Source: Acidimicrobiales bacterium (GTDB lineage Bacteria; Actinomycetota; Acidimicrobiia; Acidimicrobiales; MedAcidi-G1). From it: a DNA stretch of 64,000 bases. Shown here piece after piece: positions 27,978-36,927 of the stretch; the first letter of the stretch is position 1; every line of letters starts with the position of its first letter. Under the pieces are notes generated by a model, which searched no databases, was not told the origin of the DNA, and saw nothing but the letters and a program-made list of their open reading frames with translations. Location of the stretch: the NCBI GenBank assembly GCA_029245675.1, contig JAQWOV010000016.1, positions 1-64,000 on the forward strand, written 5' to 3'. The position numbers were made by a program, and so were the translations under genes.

Positions 27978-28442
27978 TTACTTTGCTGAAGATTCAGCAG
28001 CAATTTTTATTTGGTCTACAAATGCAGTGATGACCTGCTGCGATAAGGCTATAAAACCATCGCTTTCTCCATTAGGAAGCGGGTCAATCAGTAAAGACCA
28101 TACCATTAAACACCCGTCTCCATGATCGGTGAGGGCAGTGGTTCCTTGATAAAGAGTTACCGGAGCGCCAGAAACTTCATATACGCGCCTCCAAGGAGGC
28201 TCAAAAGAAATAACTTCTTCACGCAGCTCTTGCCCGGGAAGCGGAAGAGTAAGGACCGCCCCTAAACCATGAGGAGCAGGGTCACCTTCAATAAGGTATC
28301 CACCAACATTTTTTTCAATTAGCCCAAGCAGCACGTTCCAAGCCACATCACGCGGGGCATCTATCTCACGCTCCACAACAAAAGTTGTGTATTCCTTCTT
28401 CACATATGTGGAAGGAGCATCAGAGATGCCTTCCTCAGTCAT
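27978..28442 (-). CDS. SRPBCC (START/Bet v 1-like) family protein
   Basis: 154 residues from the ATG at 28442, which has an AGAAGG ribosome site; a GTG at 28463 would give 161. The pattern FVVEREIDAPRDVAWNVLLG opens the helix-grip fold that binds hydrophobic ligands. The start overlaps the selenoprotein stop by 8 bases (28435-28442), so translation is coupled. It may be a ligand carrier, cyclase or a partner that presents substrate to the neighbouring redox enzymes. Confidence 0.75.
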   Translation of the reverse strand: MTEEGISDAPSTYVKKEYTTFVVEREIDAPRDVAWNVLLGLIEKNVGGYLIEGDPAPHGLGAVLTLPLPGQELREEVISFEPPWRRVYEVSGAPVTLYQGTTALTDHGDGCLMVWSLLIDPLPNGESDGFIALSQQVITAFVDQIKIAAESSAK

Positions 28443-29616
28443 TGGAATCGCCTTCTGGGTCACGAACCTGAGTCATGGGAAGAATATAAGTGGTGAAATA
28501 GGAACCAGCTTCTTGCTTCTCCAATGCAATGCGAGCACGTTGGATCACATCACCAGCTTTAGTCTGAGTCACAAACCAAGTTTCAGCTTGTCGCGCCCCA
28601 GGAACACCTTCGCTCAAGGAGAGAGAAGCTTCTTCATAAAAGTTCTTGATATCTGCTCCTAATTTCGTTGGGTCTCCCGGTAGGCCAACAGAAGTCCAGT
28701 CTTCTCCATCAGCGATTCTGGCAAACAGAGTTATGATTTCTGGAACTTGCTCCGGAGTAACTGCTTTGCCGACAGTGGTTCTTCCATATTTTTCATAGGA
28801 TCTCCGCCATACTGGCAACAAGCCACGTGCTTCCGCTTCAGCAGGGTGCTTGCTGCTGTCATCAGCAGGAGGAATTGTGCATGAAAGAGGAGCATCTGCG
28901 TCGTCGTTTATTTCTTCCGGGTAGTCAACTAATACTGGGCCAGACTCTGCTTTCAGCAAATCAAATGCAGCATCAAGAACTTGATGTTGGAATACTGAAT
29001 CACCAGGCTTCCCTAAAGGACGACCTAGAGGAAATTCACAGTGAAGAGCACGTGGTGGTTGAGTAGATTCTATTTGCTCACGGATAATAGAGATTGCAAC
29101 AGTTGCTAAACCTGACTGTTCAAATACTGAGGCGAGCGTACCCACGGTACGCGTGCATAGTGGTCAAACAGGAGTAAGTAGTACTACGTCTACTTCCTCT
29201 TCGAGCAATATGTTTGCCGCAGCTGGACCGGTGTCTAGCCGAATAGTTTCTAAAGTGTGATCAGGCTGGGCGCCCATAAAAGAGATATGAGTATCAGATA
29301 CTGATCCTATTTTTCCTTCAGCGGCCATCTCGTTAAGACGGTCGAGTGGAATCACGACATTGGAATCAACTACCCAACCGGTTCGATCAAAATTTGGGCT
29401 GAAGTGCCCTAGGGTAAAGTCGTCTTTTTTGCCAGATAAAACTGTAAAACCTTGGTCTCCTGGATTCCAATCGGCGTTGCCTTCTTGGTTTAATCCGGCT
29501 GTTGTTACAACCGCCACTCGACACTCTGAAAGCGGTTTTGGGCTTACCCATGGAACCTCATCAAAAGAATATCCCTCTAACCGAGAAAGCATCTTCCTTA
29601 CAACCTTGTCGCTCAT
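28435..29616 (-). CDS. GrdB/PrdB-family selenoprotein with in-frame UGA (Sec151)
   Basis: One 393-residue frame if the UGA at 29164-29166 is read as selenocysteine. Before it the protein reads SHFSPNFDRTG-like (GHFSPNFDRTG), NVVIPLDRLNEMAAEGKIGS and VDVVLLTPV; after it, PLCTRTVG and ALHCEFPLGRPLGKPGD, all in the same frame and all family hallmarks of the glycine/sarcosine/betaine/D-proline reductase B-type proteins. The UGA falls exactly at the redox residue, giving UxxC (Sec151, Cys154). A bacterial SECIS-like hairpin follows. Gene callers would give a 150-residue piece and a 236-residue piece starting at GTG 29145. GrdA, GrdC and GrdD are not nearby, so a classical glycine reductase is unlikely; the true reaction is unknown. 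First gene of a three-gene operon. Confidence 0.87.
29136..29152 (-). promoter_or_regulatory. Candidate bacterial SECIS element
   Basis: In the mRNA the UGA is followed by 11 bases, then GCGUACC, loop GUG, GGUACGC: a perfect 7-bp stem. The loop starts with G and lies 18 bases after the UGA. This meets the published bacterial SECIS pattern as I remember it (upper stem 4-16 bp, loop 3-14 bases with G in the first two, spacing 16-37). A further two GC pairs extend it past a 2x2 internal loop. Confidence 0.8.
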
Positions 29617-29650
29617 TCAAATCCCCATTCTCAGCAGAAATTACGATATC

Positions 29651-29676
29651 CACAAGTTACCGTGCAGTAACTTGTG
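29651..29676. promoter_or_regulatory. Perfect 10-bp inverted repeat operator in divergent promoter region
   Basis: CACAAGTTAC (29651-29660) faces GTAACTTGTG (29667-29676) across CGTGCA. A further CAAGTT (29680-29685) faces the AACTTG at 29669-29674, making a second overlapping pair. The site lies between the divergent selenoprotein and acyl-CoA dehydrogenase operons and looks like the binding site of a dimeric repressor. No regulator gene is adjacent. Confidence 0.65.
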
Positions 29677-29798
29677 TTGCAAGTTTTGCTTTACCTCTAC
29701 GTTTTCAGGTTTGTAGCACTCGGAATATGCATTCTTGTTTATATTCTGTAGGGTCGCGTATTGGAGATCAATCCTGATAACAGTAAAGGAACAAAGTC

Positions 29799-30956
29799 TT
29801 GGCTACAGATAAAGCTCTTGCCGATGAAATGATTTCAACCATTCGTTCGTGGGTGGATCGTGAAGTAATCCCAAATGCAGGCGAGTTTGAACAAGAAGAC
29901 AAATTTCCACAAGCCATGTTTGACCAAATGTGCGAGTTTGGTTTATTTGGCGCAACCATTCCTGAAGAATATGGAGGCCTAGGACTCGATATCACTACCT
30001 ATACCCGCATTATCGAAGAACTATCAAGAGGATTCATGTCTTTGGCAGGAATCTTAAACACCCACAAAATTGGGGTTTCGATGATCTATCGCTATGGCAC
30101 CGAAGAACAAAAGCAACGATTTCTTCCTCGCATGGTAGATGGTTCATTCCGAGCATCTTTCTCGCTCTCTGAACCAGACGCAGGAAGCGATACCGGAGCA
30201 CTGCGGTGTAAAGCAGAACAAGATGGTGACGAATGGGTTATTAACGGAACCAAAATGTGGGTCACAAATGGCATACGCTCATCTCTGGTAATGCTCCTAG
30301 CCCGCACTCCTGATGACCGAATCACCTGTTTTCTAGTAGAGAAAGAACCGGGTGAAAAATTTGAAGGCATTACCGCTTCAAAGAAAATCAGCAAGCTCGG
30401 TTATCGCGGCTTAGAAACTGTCGAAATGTCTTACGTAGACCACAGAGTGCCAGACACCAACGTATTAGGAGGAGAGGAAGGATTAGGCAACGGAAGAAAG
30501 TACGCCCTTTCAGCTCTAGAACTTGGACGCATCAATGTTGCTTCCAGAGCAGTAGGAGTGGCTCAAGCCGCATTCGATGCTGCAATGGCTTATGCCCAAG
30601 AACGTGAAACATTCGGTCAACCAATATTTAAGCATCAAGCAATTCAATTCAAGCTCGCAGAAATGGCAACAAAGCTGCAAGCGGCACGTCTCATGACATA
30701 CGATGCAGCAGCCCGCGCCGACGCGGGTGAACGAGTAGATATGGAAGCGGGAATGGCAAAACTCTTCGCATCAGAAACTGCGTATGAAATTGCCACTGAT
30801 GCCCTAAGGATTCATGGAGGCAATGGCTACACCACTGAATATCCAGTAGAAAGGTACTTCCGAGATGCGCCACTAATGATTATCGGCGAAGGAACGAGCG
30901 AAATTCAGAAAATGGTTATAGCCCGCAAATTATTAGACCGTTATTCTGTGGAGTGA
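29799..30956 (+). CDS. Acyl-CoA dehydrogenase
   Basis: 385 residues from a TTG start, supported by AAAGGA (29785-29790) eight bases upstream; the next ATG would remove the first helix. Family motifs include [37 protein letters not shown] and the C-terminal GEGTSEIQ with the catalytic Glu. First gene of a five-gene plus-strand operon with almost no gaps. Electrons would go to ETF. Confidence 0.93.
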   Translation: MATDKALADEMISTIRSWVDREVIPNAGEFEQEDKFPQAMFDQMCEFGLFGATIPEEYGGLGLDITTYTRIIEELSRGFMSLAGILNTHKIGVSMIYRYGTEEQKQRFLPRMVDGSFRASFSLSEPDAGSDTGALRCKAEQDGDEWVINGTKMWVTNGIRSSLVMLLARTPDDRITCFLVEKEPGEKFEGITASKKISKLGYRGLETVEMSYVDHRVPDTNVLGGEEGLGNGRKYALSALELGRINVASRAVGVAQAAFDAAMAYAQERETFGQPIFKHQAIQFKLAEMATKLQAARLMTYDAAARADAGERVDMEAGMAKLFASETAYEIATDALRIHGGNGYTTEYPVERYFRDAPLMIIGEGTSEIQKMVIARKLLDRYSVE

Positions 30957-30957
30957 A

Positions 30958-33222
30958 ATGAAACAACCCGGCATTACCTCAACTTCAGTTCTTGGCAACC
31001 CTGTACTGCGCCGTGAAGACGCAACACTTGTTCGCGGACAAGGAGAATATGTAGGAAACCAGATCATCGAAGGAGCACTCCATTGCCATTTCGTTCGGTC
31101 CACTGTCGCTCATGGGAAAATTATTTCTATTGAAACAAGCGAAGCCGAATCCATGCCTGGAGTGCAGGCGATATATACCGCTGACAATCTTGGATTAGAA
31201 GACCGCGAAGGGGCCATGGATTTTTACGCCTCAGAAATGACTCGCCCGTATCTCGCAAGAGACAGGGTCCGATTTGTCGGAGAACCAATCGCAGTAGTCG
31301 TAGCAGAAACCGTCTATCAAGCTGCCGACGCCGCAGAGAATATTTGGGCAGATATTGAACCTTTAAATCCCGTCGTAACTCTTCAAGATTCTCTCGCCGC
31401 AGAAACCGTTCTTTTTCCCGATATGAATCACAACGTTTGTTGGGAAAATGAAATAGAAGAGCCAATAGATTTCTCAGAATATGAAGTTGTCATATCACAG
31501 GATGTTATTAACTCCCGAGTTGCCCCGGTATCTATAGAAACACGAGTGGCAGCGGCAACATGGGAAGATAACCGTCTCATCTATTGGGCATCTTCACAAG
31601 GAACACATGATTTTCGTGACGAAGTTGTTTCTGCCTTAGGGATAAAAAAAGAAGACATAAGAGTTTTCGTTAAAGACATTGGTGGTGGTTTCGGAGCAAA
31701 GGGTTACGCATCTGAAGAAGAAATTATTATCGCTCAACTAGCACGCCTTCTACAAAAACCTGTTCGATGGATGGAAACTCGTACTGAAAATCTAATCGGC
31801 TATGTTCATGGCCGTGCCCAAGACCAGACGGTAACAATGGCTGGAACTTCACAAGGACGTATACAAGCCTTCCGACTAGAAGTCCTTCAAGACTGTGGCG
31901 CCTACCCGAAATGGGGCGCCTACCTCCCAGAATTCACTCGACAACTTGCTTGCGGCGTCTATGACATAGACCGAGTGGAATGCGAGTTCAAGTCTCTCAT
32001 GACAAATACTGCTCCAACCTGTGCTTACCGAGGGGCTGGACGCCCTGAAGCCACCGCAGCTATTGAGCGAGCTGTCGATTTATTTGCCGCCGAACTAGGA
32101 ATGGACCCCGCAGAAGTAAGAAGAATAAATTTCATACCCTCTCATGCTTTCCCTTTTACCACAGCAACAGGAACTCTTTATGACAGCGGCGATTATGAAA
32201 AAGCATTAGATGCAGCGCTTGAAGCATCTGACTATAAAGGTCTACGAGCCGAACAAGAAACACGACGCCAAAACAAGAGCACTAAACAAATAGGCATAGG
32301 CGTAGCAACTTATGTCGAAATTACAGGATTTGGGGGAAGCGAATATGGCCATGTCTCCTTACGACCAGATGGGACGATATTAGCTACTACCGGAGCCACC
32401 CCGATCGGAACGGGACATTTCACGACATGGGCCATGATCGTTGCCGACAAGCTCGGCATACCTATGGAAAAAATTGAACTCTTCCACGGAGATACAGATA
32501 TTGTGCCTACCGGCGAAACCACCGGCGGATCTCGATCCGTTCAACTCGCTGGCTCTGCTATGGCAGATGCTTCCGACAAGTTAATTGAAATCGCCAAGCA
32601 AAAAGCAGCTGACCTCCTTGAGGCATCTCCAGAGGATGTTGTATTAAATACACAAGAAGGGGAGTTTCATGTAGCAGGAACACCGGCTATCTCACATTCG
32701 TGGGCAGATATCGCAGAATCGACTGAAGACTCAATCGCAGGATTATCTGACTTCTCACAAGAAGGCGCTACTTTTCCTTTCGGAACCCACATCGTTGTTG
32801 CTGAAGTAGACCTTGAAACTGGCAAAGCAACAATCCAACGAGTTATAGCTGTTGATGACTCCGGAGTGATCATGAATCCACTTTTAGCAGCTGGACAGAT
32901 ACATGGAGGATTAGCACAAGGAGTGGCTCAAGCACTTCTTGAAGAATTCAAATATGATTCTGATGGAAATCCTCAAACCACTAATCTTGCTGACTACACC
33001 GCTATTTCTACAATGGAACTTCCGTCCTATGAACGTTCCTTTACAGAAACTCCATCTCCTAGTAATCCGCTAGGAGCAAAAGGAATCGGCGAATCAGGCT
33101 CAATCGGTTCTACCGCAGCGGTTCAGAGCGCAATCATTGATGCACTTGCACCACAAGGTATTCGACACCTAGACATGCCACTTACCCCAGAAAAAATCTG
33201 GGCGGCACTCCAGACAGTCTGA
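30958..33222 (+). CDS. Molybdenum hydroxylase large subunit, form II CoxL-like
   Basis: 754-residue xanthine dehydrogenase/CO dehydrogenase-family subunit binding molybdopterin. GGGFGAKG (242-249) and AYRGAGR (356-362) line the active site; Glu712 in GIGESGS is the catalytic base. AYRGAGR is the form II signature; form I CO dehydrogenase has AYxCSFR, so CO oxidation is not implied and hydroxylation of an aromatic or aldehyde is as likely. The small [2Fe-2S] and medium FAD subunits that normally accompany it are absent from the window. Starts one base after the acyl-CoA dehydrogenase stop. Confidence 0.9.
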   Translation: MKQPGITSTSVLGNPVLRREDATLVRGQGEYVGNQIIEGALHCHFVRSTVAHGKIISIETSEAESMPGVQAIYTADNLGLEDREGAMDFYASEMTRPYLARDRVRFVGEPIAVVVAETVYQAADAAENIWADIEPLNPVVTLQDSLAAETVLFPDMNHNVCWENEIEEPIDFSEYEVVISQDVINSRVAPVSIETRVAAATWEDNRLIYWASSQGTHDFRDEVVSALGIKKEDIRVFVKDIGGGFGAKGYASEEEIIIAQLARLLQKPVRWMETRTENLIGYVHGRAQDQTVTMAGTSQGRIQAFRLEVLQDCGAYPKWGAYLPEFTRQLACGVYDIDRVECEFKSLMTNTAPTCAYRGAGRPEATAAIERAVDLFAAELGMDPAEVRRINFIPSHAFPFTTATGTLYDSGDYEKALDAALEASDYKGLRAEQETRRQNKSTKQIGIGVATYVEITGFGGSEYGHVSLRPDGTILATTGATPIGTGHFTTWAMIVADKLGIPMEKIELFHGDTDIVPTGETTGGSRSVQLAGSAMADASDKLIEIAKQKAADLLEASPEDVVLNTQEGEFHVAGTPAISHSWADIAESTEDSIAGLSDFSQEGATFPFGTHIVVAEVDLETGKATIQRVIAVDDSGVIMNPLLAAGQIHGGLAQGVAQALLEEFKYDSDGNPQTTNLADYTAISTMELPSYERSFTETPSPSNPLGAKGIGESGSIGSTAAVQSAIIDALAPQGIRHLDMPLTPEKIWAALQTV

Positions 33223-33229
33223 TTTCGTA

Positions 33230-34396
33230 ATGGAAGAAGTAAATCCGTATTTAATTACACGGATGCAAGATCATCAGTTCTCCATTTTTGCCGAAATGTC
33301 GATTTTGGCGGCAGAAACTAGCGCCATCAATTTAGGTCAGGGGTTTCCTGATACAGACGGCCCTGAAAAAGTAACTGAAGCTGCGATTCAAGCCATTCGA
33401 GACGGACGTAACCAATATCCGCCAGATAGAGGTATAGAGCAATTAAGAACAGCAGTGGCAGAACATCAAAGACGGTTCTATAGCCAAATAGTTGACCCAA
33501 AAGATGTTGTCATATCGACCGGCGCAGCAGAGTCTCTTTCTGCAGCCACACTTGCACTGGTTTCACCAGGAGATGAAGTAGTTCTATTTGAGCCCTATTT
33601 TGATCTTTATGCTTCCTGTATTTCTCTAGCTGGAGGGATAAGAAAAACAGTAACGCTTAGGGAGCCAGACTATTCATTCGACATTGATGAGCTCGCTAAA
33701 CAAGTGACGTCGCGCACTCGATTTATACTCCTCAACACTCCACACAACCCGACCGGAAAAGTTTTCTCACTTGATGAAATGCAAGAAATAGCTCAAATCG
33801 CTATTGATAACGATGTTCTAGTAGTCACTGACGAAGTTTATGAACACATGACCTATGACGGGAGAGAACATATTCCAATCGCAACTTTGCCTGGCATGGC
33901 AGAACGGACCCTTACTGTTTCTTCTGCCGGAAAGTCATTTGGCTTAACTGGATGGAAAATCGGTTGGTGCCATGGACCTACAGAAATAACGAAAGCAGTG
34001 CATACCGTAAAACAGAATTTAACATTCGCAAGCGGAGCACCTTTCCAACCAGCAATCGCCGCAGCATTAGCTTTAGACGACGAGTACTTCGAAGAGTTAG
34101 CCGAAGATCTTTGCGCCAAACGTGACTTAATTTCCGATGGGTTATCGGATATTGGATTTGAAGTATTTCCTGCTTTTGGCACCTACTATGTCACCGCAGA
34201 TGTGAGACCACTTGGGTATGAAGATGGAATGAGTTTCTGTTTAGACATACCTAAACGCTGCGGAGTTGTGGCTGTACCCACTGAAGTCTTTTACGATCAC
34301 CCAACAGCTGGAAAATCCATTGTCCGTTTTGCCTACTGTAAACAACCCGACGTGCTCAATGAAGCACTCGAAAAATTGTCCGTCCTAAAGGTCTGA
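33230..34396 (+). CDS. PLP-dependent aminotransferase class I/II (methionine/glutamine-type)
   Basis: 388 residues of fold type I. Lys235 in SSAGKSFGLTGWKIGW binds PLP; NTPHNPTGK (Asn173) and VTDEVYEH (Asp201) bind the cofactor. The INLGQGFPDTDGP opening is that of the kynurenine/glutamine transaminase K and YbdL group, which act on methionine, glutamine or aromatic amino acids. The next gene is an omega-amidase-like nitrilase, a recognised partner that hydrolyses the alpha-ketoglutaramate-type product. Confidence 0.9.
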   Translation: MEEVNPYLITRMQDHQFSIFAEMSILAAETSAINLGQGFPDTDGPEKVTEAAIQAIRDGRNQYPPDRGIEQLRTAVAEHQRRFYSQIVDPKDVVISTGAAESLSAATLALVSPGDEVVLFEPYFDLYASCISLAGGIRKTVTLREPDYSFDIDELAKQVTSRTRFILLNTPHNPTGKVFSLDEMQEIAQIAIDNDVLVVTDEVYEHMTYDGREHIPIATLPGMAERTLTVSSAGKSFGLTGWKIGWCHGPTEITKAVHTVKQNLTFASGAPFQPAIAAALALDDEYFEELAEDLCAKRDLISDGLSDIGFEVFPAFGTYYVTADVRPLGYEDGMSFCLDIPKRCGVVAVPTEVFYDHPTAGKSIVRFAYCKQPDVLNEALEKLSVLKV

Positions 34397-34397
34397 A

Positions 34398-35162
34398 ATG
34401 CAGATATCAGCAATCCAGCACGACATTATTTGGGAAGACCCTCAAGCTAATCATGAGCGACTAGCACCTCTCATAGAACAGGCGGCCGCAACAGGAACAG
34501 AAATGATCGTACTGACAGAAATGTATGCCACTGGATTTTCAATGAACAGCCAAGTTATAGCTGAACCCCCAGATGGAACATCTGTCAATTTTTTGTCAGA
34601 TCAGGCAAAAACTCATGGGGTATGGGTCGCTGCATCAGTTCCCATTAAAGACAAAGAAGAAGAAAATCCAGTAAACCGACTGGTGCTCGCAGGTCCAGCA
34701 GGAGAGAACTACCACTACGACAAGCGTTACCCATTTTCTTTCGCCCAGGAAGACCAGCATTACCGTGCCGGAGACAGATCAACCACAGTTTCAATAAACG
34801 AGGTTCGTTACACTCTCACCATTTGCTATGACCTACGTTTTAGTGATGCTTACTGGCCGTCAGCTCCAGAAACAGACTGTTACTTAGTTGTTGCTAATTG
34901 GCCAGAAACTCGACGTCACCACTGGAGAAGCCTCCTAGTCGCTCGCGCAATAGAAAACCAAGCATACGTAGTAGGTGTAAATCGTGTCGGATCTGATCCA
35001 AACGTCTCATATGTCGGCGACAGTCTGGTTATTGATCCCCTTGGGGAAATAATCGCAGAATGCCCGCCAGGGATGGAAGCAACGATAGTGGCAGAAATAG
35101 ATCCGGAAAAAGTAAAGGAAATTCGAACTAGTTTCCCCTTCATGGACGATCGAAAAACGTGA
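34398..35162 (+). CDS. Carbon-nitrogen hydrolase, omega-amidase-like
   Basis: 254-residue nitrilase-fold enzyme with the full triad: Glu41 (LTEMYATGF), Lys109 (YDKRYPFSF) and Cys143 (TICYDLRF). The motif around Cys (CYDLRF) and the FS..EDQ.Y loop fit omega-amidase (YafV/Nit2), which hydrolyses the amide of alpha-keto acids produced by glutamine transaminases. It follows the aminotransferase by one base, so the two likely act in series. Confidence 0.9.
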   Translation: MQISAIQHDIIWEDPQANHERLAPLIEQAAATGTEMIVLTEMYATGFSMNSQVIAEPPDGTSVNFLSDQAKTHGVWVAASVPIKDKEEENPVNRLVLAGPAGENYHYDKRYPFSFAQEDQHYRAGDRSTTVSINEVRYTLTICYDLRFSDAYWPSAPETDCYLVVANWPETRRHHWRSLLVARAIENQAYVVGVNRVGSDPNVSYVGDSLVIDPLGEIIAECPPGMEATIVAEIDPEKVKEIRTSFPFMDDRKT

Positions 35163-36172
35163 CACCTGTTCCTTCGATTCTTGAACGGGCGCGCCAACTA
35201 GTAGAACCCGAGGTAGAAACAGCAGTTAATAGTCTGTGCCCCGAACTCCTTCACCCGGTGCGGTATCACTTCGGATGGGAAGAAATTGATGGGTCTCCCT
35301 CTGCAACTAAATCCGGTAAAGGGCTTCGACCAGCATTAGCAATCCTTTCCGCAGAATCAGTAGGAGCATCAGCGCAAACTGGAGCGTTAGGTGGAGCTGC
35401 AGTAGAACTTATTCATAATTTTTCTCTAATACACGATGACATAATCGACGGAGACACGGAACGACGACATCGAACTACTGTCTGGAAGGCATTCAGTGTC
35501 GATGACGCGGTGATAAGCGGAGACGCATTGCATACTTTGGCATTCCAGATTCTCCTTGAACAGTCCTCTCCGGAAAAAGTTGCAGCAGCATCACGATTAG
35601 CGAAAGCAACTACATTAATGCTCGCAGGTCAAGCAGCAGACATGGCCTTTAACAATCAGCGAGTAGTCACATTTGAAGATTGTGTCTCTATGGAAGCTGG
35701 AAAAACAGGAGCTCTTCTTGGTTGTGCTGCCAGTATCGGCGCAGTCTTATCAGGAGCAGAACATAATCAAATAACAGCGTTAGATGAATACGGCCAAAAA
35801 TTAGGAATAGCATTTCAAGCAGTTGACGACATTCTAGGAATTTGGGGGAACCCCGAGATAACCGGAAAACCAGCTGGTAATGACTTACGGGAAAGAAAAA
35901 AATCAATGCCTGTCGCATTTACGCTTAGTCTAAAAAGTTCTGAATCTGAAGAGTTAGAAGCGATGTATGTGGCATCAAAAGATTTGAGCGAACCAGAAAT
36001 CAAGAAAGCAATGCAACTCATCGAAGAAGCAGGTGGGAGAGAACGGACACAAGAAGAGGCACAAACGCAATTAAATGGAGCCCTTGAAGCGCTACACAGT
36101 GCCGAACTTCATCAACGCCCTCTTGAAGAACTCAAAGAAATAGCAGTCTTTGTTAAAGAACGAGACCATTAA
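35159..36172 (+). CDS. Polyprenyl (isoprenyl diphosphate) synthase
   Basis: 337 residues from GTG, overlapping the amidase stop by 4 bases. The first aspartate-rich motif DDIID (93-97) and the second DDILG bind the diphosphate-Mg complex; KGLRPAL binds IPP. Phe88 sits five residues before the first motif; product length (C15-C20 or longer) cannot be set from this. Its place in an acyl-CoA/amino-acid operon has no obvious reason. Confidence 0.9.
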   Translation: MTPVPSILERARQLVEPEVETAVNSLCPELLHPVRYHFGWEEIDGSPSATKSGKGLRPALAILSAESVGASAQTGALGGAAVELIHNFSLIHDDIIDGDTERRHRTTVWKAFSVDDAVISGDALHTLAFQILLEQSSPEKVAAASRLAKATTLMLAGQAADMAFNNQRVVTFEDCVSMEAGKTGALLGCAASIGAVLSGAEHNQITALDEYGQKLGIAFQAVDDILGIWGNPEITGKPAGNDLRERKKSMPVAFTLSLKSSESEELEAMYVASKDLSEPEIKKAMQLIEEAGGRERTQEEAQTQLNGALEALHSAELHQRPLEELKEIAVFVKERDH

Positions 36173-36927
36173 TAAATGGTGTAACCACCGTCAACAACTA
36201 TGTTCTGGCCAGTGTGATAAACAGCTTCAGGGTCACACAAGAAAATCGCAGCCGGCACCATGTCTTCTGGATCTCCCCATCGCCGAACAGGGGTTCTCGC
36301 CGTTGTAGCTTCACGAAATTTATCCCAGCCATAGCCTTGCTCAGTCATATCGGTTTTTGTCCAGCCAGGACTTAGAGCATTTACACGAATTCCGTACCTA
36401 GCTGCTTCGACTGCAAGTCCTCGTGTGAGACCAAGAAGACCAGTTTTTGCCACTCCATATGGAATATTATTTGCCGCACCGTGCACAGCAGCAGTGGAAG
36501 AAACAGAAACCAAAGCGCCCCCCACTCCACGTTCAATCAGATGCTCTACTGCGGCACGAAAAGTCATAAAAACACCGTCAAGGTCAACTGCCATGACCCT
36601 TCTCCACTCGTCAAGCGAAGTCTTGTGAATAGGGGACCCATCGCCAGGAACCCCAGCATTTGCTACAACAATGTCAATTTTTCCCATTTCAGCAACCGTC
36701 TGAGCAAAAGAATCGTTAACAGAGGTTTCGTCACCTACGTCAACAACGTAAGCATGAGCTGTTATCCCTTGATCACAAAGAGTGGCTAGTGCTGAATCAT
36801 TTTTCTCCGGGTTTCTCCCCCAAATAGCAATATCGGCACCTGCTTTCCCCAAGCCTTCTGCAATTGCCAAACCAATACCGCCATTGCCGCCAGTAATTAG
36901 TGCAGTTTTTCCCGTGAAATCTTTCAC
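36169..36927 (-). CDS. Short-chain dehydrogenase/reductase
   Basis: 252-residue SDR. TGGNGGIGLAIA binds the cofactor, NAGVPG stabilises the core, Ser in VSVSSTAAV and Tyr-Lys in YGVAK form the catalytic set, and the DGGYTIY end is typical. The stop codon overlaps that of the convergent prenyl synthase. The start overlaps the glycosylase gene by 4 bases. Substrate unknown. Confidence 0.9.
   Translation of the reverse strand: MKDFTGKTALITGGNGGIGLAIAEGLGKAGADIAIWGRNPEKNDSALATLCDQGITAHAYVVDVGDETSVNDSFAQTVAEMGKIDIVVANAGVPGDGSPIHKTSLDEWRRVMAVDLDGVFMTFRAAVEHLIERGVGGALVSVSSTAAVHGAANNIPYGVAKTGLLGLTRGLAVEAARYGIRVNALSPGWTKTDMTEQGYGWDKFREATTARTPVRRWGDPEDMVPAAIFLCDPEAVYHTGQNIVVDGGYTIY

Noticed and set aside
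28435-29145. Separate 236-residue gene starting at GTG 29145
   Set aside because: It is the in-frame continuation of the 150-residue part across the UGA, and the joined protein fits one family. No ribosome site precedes the GTG; the sequence there is taken up by the hairpin.
29164-29166. The UGA as a nonsense mutation (pseudogene)
   Set aside because: The stop is exactly at the redox residue, is TGA rather than TAA or TAG, a SECIS-like hairpin follows, and the rest of the frame is intact. A sequencing error for TGC/TGT cannot be fully excluded.
30958-33222. CO dehydrogenase (form I CoxL)
   Set aside because: The active-site motif is AYRGAGR, not AYxCSFR, and the CoxM/CoxS genes are missing.
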